NCBI GenBank assembly: GCA_965199915.1
Contig: OZ241348.1
Span: 1,488,001 to 1,552,000, forward strand
DNA from: VXYL01 sp965199915
Lineage (GTDB): Bacteria > Pseudomonadota > Gammaproteobacteria > Pseudomonadales > Azotimanducaceae
Length of the DNA stretch: 64,000 bases
Direction of reading: 5' to 3'
Shown here: positions 48,882 to 59,561 of the stretch, piece after piece
How positions within the stretch are numbered: the first letter of the stretch is position 1
Layout of the letters: every line of letters starts with the position of its first letter
The notes under the pieces: model-generated
Database searches by the model: none
Seen by the model: only the letters and a program-made list of their open reading frames with translations
Told to the model about the DNA's origin: nothing
Program-made: the position numbers and the translations under genes

Positions 48882-50084
48882 CTAGAGCAACGACAAGGCT
48901 TTGCGCACTGCCGCCGTCAGCGCATCCACATCCGCCCGCGAATTATACAACCCGAACGACGCCCGCACCGTGCCCGGCACGCCAAGCCGTTCCATCAGCG
49001 GCATGGCGCAGTGATGGCCGGCGCGCACCGCCACCCCCTGCTGGTCGAGCAACGCCCCGACATCGTGCGGATGGGCGCCGCGAGCGAGGAAAGAGAGCAC
49101 CGGGCCTTTGCGCGCGGCGGCGCCCACCACGCGCAACCCGTCGATTTGATTGAGCGAGGCCGTGGCGTAGGCGAGCAAGTCCGCCTCGTGGGCGCGCACG
49201 GCGGCGAAGTCCAAGGTTTCCAGGTAGTCGATCGCCGCCGCCAAGCCGATGGCGCCGGCGATGTTCGGCGTGCCCGCCTCGAACTTGAACGGCAATTGGG
49301 CGTATGTGGTGGCTTCAATGCGCACGTGTTCGATCATCTCGCCGCCGGTCTGCCACGGTGGCATCGCCTGCAGCAGTTCCTCCCGTCCCACCAGCGCGCC
49401 GATACCGGTTGGCGCGTACATTTTGTGGCCGGAGAACGCGTAGAAGTCGCAGTCGAGAGCTTGCACGTCCACATCGAAATGGGGCATGGCTTGGGCGCCG
49501 TCCACCACCGTCGCCGCGCCCACCGCCTTGGCGCGCGCCGCCAGCGCGGCGACGTCGTTCACGGTGCCGAGGGCGTTGGAGACGTGGGCGAAGGCGACGA
49601 TCTTGGTGCGCGAACCGAGCTTGGCGTCGAAGTCCTCCAAGTCCAGTTCGCCGTTCGGCAACACCGCGGCGGCGCGCAGCCGCGCCCCGAAGCGCGAGCA
49701 GGCGAGTTGCCACGGCACGATGTTGGAGTGGTGCTCCATGCAGGTGATGAGCACCTCGTCGCCTTCGCCGAGCACCAGCGGCGCGTAGCTCGCGGCGACC
49801 AGGTTGATCGCCTCGGTGGTGCCGCGCGTCCAGATCACCTCCTTGGCGGCGCGGGCGTTCACGCGCCGGGCGACCGTTTGCCGGGCGACTTCGAAGGCGC
49901 GGGTGGCGTCGTCCGAAAGCCGGTGCGCGGCGCGATGCACATTGGCGTTGTGTTGTTCGTAGTAGTCGCCCACCGCTTGCAACACTTGGCGCGGCTTTTG
50001 CGTGGTGGCCGCGTTGTCGAGATACACCACGTCTTGGGCGTTGCCGAGCAACGGAAAGTCCGCCCGCCACGCGGTGGCGTTCAT
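48882..50084 (-). CDS. sufS: SufS cysteine desulfurase
   Basis: A 400-residue group II cysteine desulfurase. It shows YLDNAATTQKP near the start, HRLSDDAT, the motif TRGTTEAINLVA, the PLP lysine in FYAFSGHKMYAPTGIG and the sulfur-binding cysteine in AVRAGHHCAMPLM. It takes sulfur from cysteine and passes it to SufE. The ATG overlaps the sufD stop. A longer upstream reading lies within sufD and is rejected. Confidence 0.96.
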   Translation of the reverse strand: MNATAWRADFPLLGNAQDVVYLDNAATTQKPRQVLQAVGDYYEQHNANVHRAAHRLSDDATRAFEVARQTVARRVNARAAKEVIWTRGTTEAINLVAASYAPLVLGEGDEVLITCMEHHSNIVPWQLACSRFGARLRAAAVLPNGELDLEDFDAKLGSRTKIVAFAHVSNALGTVNDVAALAARAKAVGAATVVDGAQAMPHFDVDVQALDCDFYAFSGHKMYAPTGIGALVGREELLQAMPPWQTGGEMIEHVRIEATTYAQLPFKFEAGTPNIAGAIGLAAAIDYLETLDFAAVRAHEADLLAYATASLNQIDGLRVVGAAARKGPVLSFLARGAHPHDVGALLDQQGVAVRAGHHCAMPLMERLGVPGTVRASFGLYNSRADVDALTAAVRKALSLL

Positions 50085-51220
50085 GGCAGCAGGCCCACCG
50101 CGCGCGCGCCTTCGGCGTCGCGCACGGCTTCGGCGAGAAAACCGCGCACCAGCAGCGCGCGGGCTGCCTCCTCCCCCACGCCCCGTGAACGCAGATAGTG
50201 GATGGCCTCCGCGTCCAGGGCGCCGACGGTGGCGCCGTGACCGCACCGGACGTCGCTCGCGTGGATTTGCAGCGCCGGCTTTGCGAACACTTGCGCGGTG
50301 CGGCTCGCCAGCAGGTTTTTGGCGGAGAGCGCGGCGTCCGTGTTGTTCGCCCCGGAAGCAATGTGGATGCCTCCGCAGAGCACCGCGCGGCTGCGCCCGT
50401 CCGCCACGCCGCGGTAGGTTTGGCGGCTGTTGCCGCCGCCCTTCGCGTGGCGCACCAGCACTTGGTTGTCCAAATGCGCCTCGCCGTCCAACCGCCACGC
50501 GCCGAAGACGCGCGCCTCGGCTTCCGGCCCGTCCAATTCCGCGATCACGTCGTTGCGCCGCAGCCGGGCGCCGAGCGAGGTTTGCGCGAGCGTGTAGCGC
50601 CCCCCCGCCGCCACGCGCGCCGCCACCAAACTACACTCGCAGCCGGTCGACGCGCCTTGGCGCCGCAGATGCGTGAGTTCGGCGTTGGCGCCCACGACGC
50701 ACTCCACGATCCGATGCGTGAAACACGCGGGTTCCTCGATCACCACCAACGACGCGCCTGGCGCCACCACCAGCAATAGGCGCTGGAACGAAGCGCCAAG
50801 CCGTTCGATTCGCACCGGTTCGGTCGGCCTCGCGTTCGCCGGCGCATGCACGACCACGCCGGCCCCGAGCAGCAGGCCGTTCACCGCCGCCAAAGGATGC
50901 TCGGCCAAGTCGAAAACATCGCCCCCGTGCCGGCTGGCAAGCGCGGCCGCTTGCGGATCGGCGAAATCCAGCGCGCGCACGCCTTCCGGCACCCGCACGC
51001 GCGCATCGGCATCGCCAACCTCGGATGCGCGCGCCGCGGCGTACCACGGCGCCAGGTTGGTGTGTCGCCACGCCTCGCTGCGGGGGACGGGCAGACCGTG
51101 GCGTTCAACAACCGCTCGGCAGCGGCGCCGGTCCAACCACGGCGCGTAGCCGTTGCCGTTCTCTCGCCGTTGCAGTAGTTGCCGGGCAAGGGCGGCGGCT
51201 TCAGCCGTCGAGCCAGCCAT
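50081..51220 (-). CDS. sufD: SufD Fe-S scaffold subunit
   Basis: A 379-residue SufD with the beta-helix core of the SufB/D family. The segments AWRHTNLAPW near the N-terminus and LQIHASDVRCGHGATVGALD near the C-terminus are conserved, including the histidine used in SufBC2D cluster assembly. The ATG at 51220 lies inside the last codons of sufC (20-base overlap), indicating co-translation. Confidence 0.94.
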   Translation of the reverse strand: MAGSTAEAAALARQLLQRRENGNGYAPWLDRRRCRAVVERHGLPVPRSEAWRHTNLAPWYAAARASEVGDADARVRVPEGVRALDFADPQAAALASRHGGDVFDLAEHPLAAVNGLLLGAGVVVHAPANARPTEPVRIERLGASFQRLLLVVAPGASLVVIEEPACFTHRIVECVVGANAELTHLRRQGASTGCECSLVAARVAAGGRYTLAQTSLGARLRRNDVIAELDGPEAEARVFGAWRLDGEAHLDNQVLVRHAKGGGNSRQTYRGVADGRSRAVLCGGIHIASGANNTDAALSAKNLLASRTAQVFAKPALQIHASDVRCGHGATVGALDAEAIHYLRSRGVGEEAARALLVRGFLAEAVRDAEGARAVGLLP

Positions 51221-51941
51221 AGCCCTTTTCTTCAAGCGTGAGCGCCAGCGACGCATCGCCGGAACGAACGATGGCGCCGCCACTCAGCACATGCACATGA
51301 TCCGGCACCACATGGTGCAGCAGGCGTTGATAGTGCGTCACCAGCACCACCGCGTTGTCCGCGGAGCGGAAGGCGTTGATGCCCTCGGCCACCACTTTGA
51401 GGGCGTCGATGTCGAGGCCGGAATCCGTCTCGTCGAGAATGGCCAGACGCGGGCGCAACAGGAGCATTTGCAGGATTTCGTTGCGCTTCTTCTCGCCGCC
51501 GGAAAAACCCTCGTTCACGCCGCGCTTCAGGAAGTCCGCCGACAAGCCCAAATCCGCCGCCGCTTGGCGGGCGGCTTTGATGAACTCCGGCGCCGCCGGT
51601 TCGCTCCCGCCGGCCGCCAGCGCCTGCGCGTCCGCCGCGGCCTTGAGGAACTCCATGTTCGAGACGCCCGGAATCTCCACCGGGTATTGAAACGCGAGAA
51701 AGACGCCCCGGCGCGCGCGCTCCTCCGGGGCGAGCTCCAACAGGCTCTCGCCATCGAGCGCGACGGCGCCGGCCGTCACCTCGTAATCGGCCTTGCCCGC
51801 CAGCACGTTGGCGAAGGTGCTTTTGCCGGAACCGTTCGGCCCCATCACGGCATGCACCTCGCCGGCGCGCACGGCGAGGCTCAAGCCGCGCAAAATCGCC
51901 GCGCCGTCCACCTGCACATGCAGATCTTCCACGCGCAGCAT
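51201..51941 (-). CDS. sufC: SufC ATPase of the SufBCD complex
   Basis: A 246-residue ABC ATPase. Walker A MGPNGSGKSTFANVL, signature GFSGGEKKRNEILQ, Walker B LAILDETDSGLDIDAL and a switch histidine in VTHYQRLL are intact; the FLAFQYPVEIPGV segment is typical of SufC. The ATG at 51941 is used. A TTG at 51971 overlapping the sufB stop is in frame and might be the true start. Confidence 0.95.
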   Translation of the reverse strand: MLRVEDLHVQVDGAAILRGLSLAVRAGEVHAVMGPNGSGKSTFANVLAGKADYEVTAGAVALDGESLLELAPEERARRGVFLAFQYPVEIPGVSNMEFLKAAADAQALAAGGSEPAAPEFIKAARQAAADLGLSADFLKRGVNEGFSGGEKKRNEILQMLLLRPRLAILDETDSGLDIDALKVVAEGINAFRSADNAVVLVTHYQRLLHHVVPDHVHVLSGGAIVRSGDASLALTLEEKGYGWLDG

Positions 51942-51967
51942 CTCCGGCCCCGCGTTTCCGCCGTCGC

Positions 51968-53452
<1,485 letters not shown>

Positions 53453-53616
53453 GGGATTGGCTTCGGTGGCGGGGGTTGCGCTAGTGTACCGCTTCGCAGT
53501 GACCTGCGTTCGCCCTTGGCGCGGTCCGCCGCTCAAGCGGGCACAGCGCCCGCGCGAGGCCAAGCGCTTCGTTGACCTATACTTCCACCGAACCGAAAGA
53601 TTGGGAGAACCCGACC

Positions 53617-54420
53617 ATGGCGAACAGGCTTGCAGGCAAAGTCGCCGTTATCACCGGCGGCAACAGCGGCATCGGCGAGGCCACTGGCCGAATGTTCGCC
53701 GGCGAGGGCGCGAAGGTGGTTTTGATGGCGCGCAGGGAGGAGCAAGGCCAGGTCGTGGCCGCCGGGATCCGCGACGCCGGCGGCGAAGCCGTCTTCATCG
53801 CGTGCGACGTGGGCGACGACGAATCCGTGCAAGCCGCGGTGGCCGAGGCGGCGGCGGTCCATGGGCGCATCGACGTGTTGTTCAACAACGCCGGCGGCGG
53901 TGGCGGCAGCCGGTTTCCCGACGAGCCGAACGCCGAATGGCACCGTGTGATCAACACCAACCTCACCGGCACCTTCTACGTCAGCCGCGCGGTGTGGCCG
54001 CATCTGGTGGCCGCCGGCGGCGGCGCGGTGGTGAACATGTCGTCGCTCGCCGCGCAGCGGGGATTCAGCTCGCGGATGCAGGACGAGTTCGGCACCACCT
54101 CGGCGTCCTACTACGCGGCCAAGGCCGGGGTGGACGCCCTCACCCGCTACATGGCGGGCACCGGCGGCCGGCACAACATTCGCGTCAACTGCGTGCGGCC
54201 GGGGCAGATCCTCACGCCCGGCGCCACCCGCGGCACGTCGCGGGATCCGGACGGAGGCCACCACGTGTTCGAGAAAATGTTCGACTTCGCGCAGATCGTG
54301 CAGGGGCCGGGCTATCCCGACGACGTGGCGAATCTGGTGCTGTTCCTCTGCTGCGACGAGTCGCGGTTCGTAAACGGCGAAATCATCAACGTCGATGGCG
54401 GGGTGGCGGCGAAGATCTGA
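53617..54420 (+). CDS. short-chain dehydrogenase/reductase (SDR)
   Basis: A 267-residue classical SDR. The NAD(P)-binding motif is VITGGNSGIGEA, followed by DVGDD, NNAGGGGG, an active-site serine in VNMSSLAAQ and a Tyr-Lys pair in SASYYAAKAG, then NCVRPGQILTPG and FVNGEIINVDGG. The ATG at 53617 is preceded by GGGAG at a slightly long distance. The substrate is unknown. It is divergent from sufB across 164 bases. Confidence 0.92.
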   Translation: MANRLAGKVAVITGGNSGIGEATGRMFAGEGAKVVLMARREEQGQVVAAGIRDAGGEAVFIACDVGDDESVQAAVAEAAAVHGRIDVLFNNAGGGGGSRFPDEPNAEWHRVINTNLTGTFYVSRAVWPHLVAAGGGAVVNMSSLAAQRGFSSRMQDEFGTTSASYYAAKAGVDALTRYMAGTGGRHNIRVNCVRPGQILTPGATRGTSRDPDGGHHVFEKMFDFAQIVQGPGYPDDVANLVLFLCCDESRFVNGEIINVDGGVAAKI

Positions 54421-54446
54421 ACCCTTCGGCCCGCCGAGGATCCGCT

Positions 54447-54822
54447 GTGGGCAGAATCATCGCCCAGACCAAAGTCACCAATCCCTTCGACGATGGCAAG
54501 TCCGTCGCCGCGGGAATGCTGGTGGACACGGGCGCCGGTGCGTTGATTTAAGCCGGCCTCGTGGAAGGATGAACTCGGCCGCTTCCTGCACGCGGAAACG
54601 GTGGAACTTGTGCTCGCCAACGGTGAAACGGTGCGCGGCGAAGCGTGCGCCCCGGCGCAGATCGAAATCGACGGGTTTCGCACGGTCTTCAACGAAGTGC
54701 TGTTCGTGGACGGGGAAGACACCGAACCGCTCATAGGCTATGTGATTCTCGAACAAGCGCAGGCGGCGGTGGACATGCTCGGTCACCGGCTCGTGCGGGT
54801 GCCTTACATCGACATGAAGTGA
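54447..54822 (+). pseudogene. frameshifted retropepsin-like aspartic protease gene
   Basis: The first segment (GTG at 54447) reads KVTNPFDDGKSV then GMLVDTGAGALI and stops at about 54549. The +1 frame then continues without a break as PASWKDELGRFLHAETVELV and on to RVPYIDMK at 54822. Together they give about 125 residues with the retropepsin DTGA catalytic motif and a matching C-terminal half, as in small single-domain retropepsin-like proteins. A single-base change near 54550 (TTGATTTAAGCC) separates the halves. It may be a pseudogene or a sequencing error. Confidence 0.65.
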
Positions 54823-54831
54823 CGCCGAAGG

Positions 54832-57800
54832 TCACTCCGTCCGTTGCCAGCGCACCGCGTCCGCCACCACGATGTCGCCGTCCGTGGCGTCCGAAACGAC
54901 CACCTGCACACGCCCGGCGGGCAGGTCGTAGCCGCCGAGGTGGTTCCAACCGGGCGTCGCTTGCGTGGCGTCGAACTCCACGTCCAGCCGGTCGCTTCCC
55001 CCATTGCTTCCCCCGCTGTCGCGCTCGCCGACGACGATGGCGATGTCCATGTCGCCGAAGGCGTCGGCGGGGCGCCACCACTCCTGCGCCTGCCTGTAGT
55101 CGCCTTCGCTGAGCGACGCTCCGGGAAGGTGGTAGTAAAGACGCCAACGCCCGGCAACGGGCAGCTCGGTGGTGAAACGCGCTTTGCCTTGGCCTTTGCC
55201 GGCGGCGATGCGCGCCAGTGTGCGGCGGTATTTCCCCCAAATCACCGCGCTCTCGTCCGTTTGCCGGCGCCAGCGCGGCTCGACGCTCCCGTCCGCACGG
55301 TACTCGGGCAACGCTTCGTCGTCGGCAACATTCGCCCCGCCTGCCCCGCCTAGTAGTAGGTCCCAGCCCGTTGGCGGCGAGGTGGTGGCGAATCCCGCGT
55401 CCAAGTCGTCCACCACGATGCCGATGTCCGCCGGCCGCCAAGGGCTGGCGCGCCCGCCCGCAAGCGGCGGTTCGTCCACGATGGTTTGGGCGTCCACCGG
55501 CGGCAAGCGCAGGCGCAGGATGCGGCGGTTCAACGACAGGTAGGTCTCCAAGCGCACTTCCACCGGCGGCTCGCGGCTGACCGCGCCGATTTCCACCGAA
55601 CTCTTGCCGGGCACATGGGCGAACGGGCTCCATTGCCAATAGGGGATGATGCCCGTCCGATAGGAAACGCCGGCAACGCCCGGCGCCAACTCGTCGTTGT
55701 ACACATGCACGCGAATCTGGTAGCGCGGGTTGCCGCTCCCGTCGTCCGGCAAACGCGCCACGCGGGCGTCGGACGCCAGGAAGCCGGGCAGCGTCGGTTC
55801 GCTTAGGACATGGGTCAGAAACGGCGCCGCGGCCGGATCGACATCGCCCACCGCGCGCAGGAAATCGTCCCGCGTGAAGGTTCCCCCGGCGTGGCGCTCG
55901 CGCAACAAGGCGAGAAACCGGCTCACCTTCTCCGCCCCCAGCAGCCGCTGCATCGACAGCGCGACCAAATCGCCCTTGTGGATCACGATGTCGGCACCGT
56001 TTTCCCGCGCCGCGGGATCGAAGCCGGCGAAGGACACTTTCTCGCTTTCGTCTTCGAGCGCCATGGGGAAAAACAAGAACCAATCCGAGGCCATGGTGGC
56101 CGATGCCATTCCCCGCTCCAAGACGCGCACGAGGAAGGGCATCCGCGGCGACAGCCCGACACGCAGCCAATGCGCCGGCGCCACTTCGCGGACGCCGCGC
56201 ACACGCCACGCGGCGAGCCATTCCACCAAGTAGTCCATGGCCGCCGCGCCGTCGCCGGTAGCGCGAGTCAGGAACGGGACGAGATTGCGCGCGGCGCCGG
56301 CGGTGAGCCCAATGCCGTGGGCACCGGTGTATTCGACATGCACGAAGAGAGCGTCGAACCACCGTTCCAGCTCCGACCAGCGCGGGCGCTCGGTGAGACG
56401 CGACGTGGGAAAGCCGTGTTCGGCCAGCAGTTGAACGCCGGGCAACCCTTGGACGGTGTCCATCAGCCACCCGCCGCCGTAGCGGCGCAACTGGGCGGGC
56501 ACCTCCATCAAGCTGACAACGCGATGCGGATAGGGCGGCAAATGGCCGCCGGACAACCAACGCCGCAGGCGATCGCGCAGTTTGTCCGCCAAGGTGCCGC
56601 CGCTTTCGAACATGTTCGGCGCAGCGCTGGTGTCCCCGTCGTCAGTCAAATCGATCACCATCACGGTGCCGCCATCTTCGGCCGTTGGTTCGCTGGCGCC
56701 GGACGCGAGGTACTCCACATTGCCCAAGTGCGTCGGGTGAATGAGCAGCTCGCACTCCACCTCGTCCACCGTCATCGCACGGCGCGCCAAGGGCGCGGCG
56801 AGCAGCGCGAACTCCGGCACCGGAACGGTTGGCTTGAACCGCAGTGGTCCCTCGTTTTGCGTCCGTCCCGCGCCCGCGGCATGCCAGCCGGATGGAACTT
56901 CGACGGCCAAGTCCAGCGCGTGGAAATCCGGCGGCGCGTCGTAGTTGGCGCCGGCGACGGGCAGCCAGCGCACCGCCGGCATCAGCGCCACGAATTTTCG
57001 GTCGAACAACGACGCCTGTTCGCCAAGCAGCGCCATCGGACTGCCGAGGAGCGTTTCCGCCATGGCGTCCACCGCGCTATCCAAGTAGCCGAAGCGCTGG
57101 TCCGGCACGCCGACGGCTTCAATGGCGACGACCGCGCGCGCGTTTGCCGGCAGAGGCCGAACCGGCATCACGTCCAGCAGGCCCTGGTCGTGGGAGTGCC
57201 TCGCCAGCGCACCGTCCACATGCACGGATTCCACCGCCATGCCGGGGTTCAAGGCGAACCGCAGCACTTCCAATGCGACATCCGCGGGCGCTCGCACGGC
57301 CACCTCGACGCGAATGTCCAAACGCCGCCCCGGTTCGATGGTCACTTGTCCGGCAATGCGCTCGATGTCGAGGCGAGGTGCCGCGCGCGAGGCGCGGTGG
57401 GTCTGCGTCCAAGTGGTGCGTTCCGCCTGCGCCGCGTGCGCCTGCCACGCCAGCCCCGCAATTGCGGACGCACCCGCTCCAAGCAAGACGCCGCCAAGCA
57501 ACAGCCGTTTCCCGCGTGGCACCTCGTCCAAGCGCGGCCAGATGCCCGCGGCCACCACCACCAGCCCGGCGCAGAAAACCACCGTTGCAACACGGGCGGC
57601 CATATCCGCAGCGGAAGGCCAGCGCGGCAGGATTTCCGAGCCCGGCAAGCCCAAATTGGTGACGCCGGACAGCGCCGGCAGCAGGTAGAGCGGCGTATTG
57701 AAAATTGCGAAAAGACACAGCCCAAGCACCGCCAGGGCAACAGCCGCGGCCGCCCAACGCGAGCGTAGAACGGCAACCAGCACGACCAGCACGGCACCCC

Positions 57801-58296
57801 ACAACCCAAGGGCCGCCGGGGCGTCGAGAAGAACGAACGTGAGCAGCGACACCGGTTCCGGCACCGTGCCGCCCGGCCATTGGTATTGCGCCACCACCAT
57901 GCCGGCGACCTGCAATCCCAACGCAAGCACCAGCAACGGCAACCAGACGATCAGCACCGTCGCCAACAGCCGCCCGGTCAACAGCGCCACGTTGGAAACC
58001 GGCCGGATGTCGAGCGCTTCGCCCACTTGCGCGCTGGCGTCCCGGTGGCGCGCGTCGAAGCCGATGAAAACCAAGCCGATCAGCGCAGCCCACAGCGTCA
58101 CCACGCCAAATCCCGGAACGGCGAAACGCGGCGCGATGCTGTCGTTGTGGAAGTGGTTGACGCCAAAGGCGTGGTACAGCGCGCCACCGGCGACCAGCGC
58201 GAGGGTCGCGAACAGCCATGTGCGGATCATTCGCCGCGCCGAGCGCAGCTCCAAGGCGCAGACGCCGCCCACTCCCCGCAGTGATCGCGGCATCAT
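54832..58296 (-). CDS. ABC-2-type permease/M1-peptidase-like protein with golvesin-like C-terminus
   Basis: About 1,154 residues from ATG at 58296, preceded by GGTGAGG; the open frame further upstream runs through the 5S rRNA gene and is rejected. The N-terminal 300 residues carry about six transmembrane helices of ABC-2-permease type. A long extracytoplasmic part follows that matches the known fusions of permease and M1 aminopeptidase, but I find no HEXXH zinc motif, so the peptidase part is probably inactive. The last 170 residues (from about 985) resemble golvesin/Xly-type beta-sandwich domains, with VVADAVRWQ at the end. No ATPase partner is adjacent. Confidence 0.6.
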   Translation of the reverse strand: MMPRSLRGVGGVCALELRSARRMIRTWLFATLALVAGGALYHAFGVNHFHNDSIAPRFAVPGFGVVTLWAALIGLVFIGFDARHRDASAQVGEALDIRPVSNVALLTGRLLATVLIVWLPLLVLALGLQVAGMVVAQYQWPGGTVPEPVSLLTFVLLDAPAALGLWGAVLVVLVAVLRSRWAAAAVALAVLGLCLFAIFNTPLYLLPALSGVTNLGLPGSEILPRWPSAADMAARVATVVFCAGLVVVAAGIWPRLDEVPRGKRLLLGGVLLGAGASAIAGLAWQAHAAQAERTTWTQTHRASRAAPRLDIERIAGQVTIEPGRRLDIRVEVAVRAPADVALEVLRFALNPGMAVESVHVDGALARHSHDQGLLDVMPVRPLPANARAVVAIEAVGVPDQRFGYLDSAVDAMAETLLGSPMALLGEQASLFDRKFVALMPAVRWLPVAGANYDAPPDFHALDLAVEVPSGWHAAGAGRTQNEGPLRFKPTVPVPEFALLAAPLARRAMTVDEVECELLIHPTHLGNVEYLASGASEPTAEDGGTVMVIDLTDDGDTSAAPNMFESGGTLADKLRDRLRRWLSGGHLPPYPHRVVSLMEVPAQLRRYGGGWLMDTVQGLPGVQLLAEHGFPTSRLTERPRWSELERWFDALFVHVEYTGAHGIGLTAGAARNLVPFLTRATGDGAAAMDYLVEWLAAWRVRGVREVAPAHWLRVGLSPRMPFLVRVLERGMASATMASDWFLFFPMALEDESEKVSFAGFDPAARENGADIVIHKGDLVALSMQRLLGAEKVSRFLALLRERHAGGTFTRDDFLRAVGDVDPAAAPFLTHVLSEPTLPGFLASDARVARLPDDGSGNPRYQIRVHVYNDELAPGVAGVSYRTGIIPYWQWSPFAHVPGKSSVEIGAVSREPPVEVRLETYLSLNRRILRLRLPPVDAQTIVDEPPLAGGRASPWRPADIGIVVDDLDAGFATTSPPTGWDLLLGGAGGANVADDEALPEYRADGSVEPRWRRQTDESAVIWGKYRRTLARIAAGKGQGKARFTTELPVAGRWRLYYHLPGASLSEGDYRQAQEWWRPADAFGDMDIAIVVGERDSGGSNGGSDRLDVEFDATQATPGWNHLGGYDLPAGRVQVVVSDATDGDIVVADAVRWQRTE

Positions 58297-58313
58297 CCTC
58301 ACCGCCCATAAAC

Positions 58314-58345
58314 AAAAACGCCCGCAAGCGTACCGCCTGCGGACG
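58314..58345 (-). terminator. rho-independent terminator of the rRNA operon
   Basis: On the minus strand CGTCCGCAGGCG, a 3-base loop and CGCTTGCGGGCG form a 12-bp stem (with G-T pairs) followed directly by five Ts. It lies 12 bases after the 5S gene. Confidence 0.85.
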
Positions 58346-58356
58346 CAACCGTAAAA

Positions 58357-58475
58357 TGCCTGACGACGACCTACTCTCACATGGGGAGACCCCACACTAC
58401 CATCGGCGCTGAGACGTTTCACTGCTGAGTTCGGAATGGGATCAGGTGGTTCCAACTCGCCATGGTCGTCAGGCA
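58357..58475 (-). rRNA. rrf: 5S ribosomal RNA
   Basis: About 119 bases. The ends pair (TGCCTGACGACC with GGTCGTCGTCAGGCA), and the internal CCGAACTCAGCAGTGAAACG and GATGGTAGTGTGGGGTCTCC are standard bacterial 5S sequences. It is the last gene of the operon, 114 bases after 23S. Confidence 0.96.
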
Positions 58476-58722
58476 AACCGTGAAATCCGTTGACTTGATG
58501 AAGCCCACTTGGTGGTTGATTTGCGCGTCGCAGGCAAACCCGGCTTAACGTTCACACCGTCGCCACGCTCGGCGTGGACTCGGTTATATGGTCAAGCCTC
58601 ACGGGCAATTAGTACGGGTTAGCTCAACGCCTCACAGCGCTTACACATCCCGCCTATCAACCTCGTAGTCTACGAGGGCCCTTCAGAAATCTCGAAGATT
58701 TGGTGAGATCTCATCTCGAGGG

Positions 58723-58783
<61 letters not shown>

Positions 58784-58924
58784 CACTGGCGTGACAACCG
58801 GAACACCAGAGGTTCGTCCACTCCGGTCCTCTCGTACTAGGAGCAGCTCCTCTCAAATCTCAAACGCCCACGGCAGATAGGGACCGAACTGTCTCACGAC
58901 GTTCTAAACCCAGCTCGCGTACCA

Positions 58925-58957
<33 letters not shown>

Positions 58958-58964
58958 GGCTCCG

Positions 58965-59002
<38 letters not shown>

Positions 59003-59031
59003 ACCGCCGTCGATGTGAACTCTTGGGCGGT

Positions 59032-59070
<39 letters not shown>

Positions 59071-59209
59071 TCATGGCCCTTCCATTCAGAACCACAAGAT
59101 CACTAAGACCGTCTTTCGACCCTGCTCGACCCGTCGGTCTCGCAGTCAAGCGCACTTCTGCCTTTATACGCAACGCATGATTTCCGACCATGCTGAGTGC
59201 ACCTTCGTA

Positions 59210-59251
<42 letters not shown>

Positions 59252-59514
59252 ACCCACCACACACTGTCCTCGACCCAGCTAAATGGGCCAAAGTTAGAAC
59301 CCCAACGTAGCAAGGGTGGTATTTCAAGGACGACTCCACGAAGGCTAGCGCCTCCGCTTCAAAGTCTCCCACCTATCCTACACAAACTAAGCCAGAGTCC
59401 AGTGTGAAGCTGTAGTAAAGGTTCACGGGGTCTTTCCGTCTAGCCGCGGGTACACGGCATCTTCACCGCGATTTCAATTTCACTGAGTCTCGGGTGGAGA
59501 CAGTGTGGCCATCG

Positions 59515-59561
<47 letters not shown>

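Noticed and set aside
58297..58476. N-terminal extension of the permease/M1-like protein
   Set aside because: It would translate the terminator and the whole 5S rRNA gene. A GGTGAGG followed by ATG at 58296 gives a better start.
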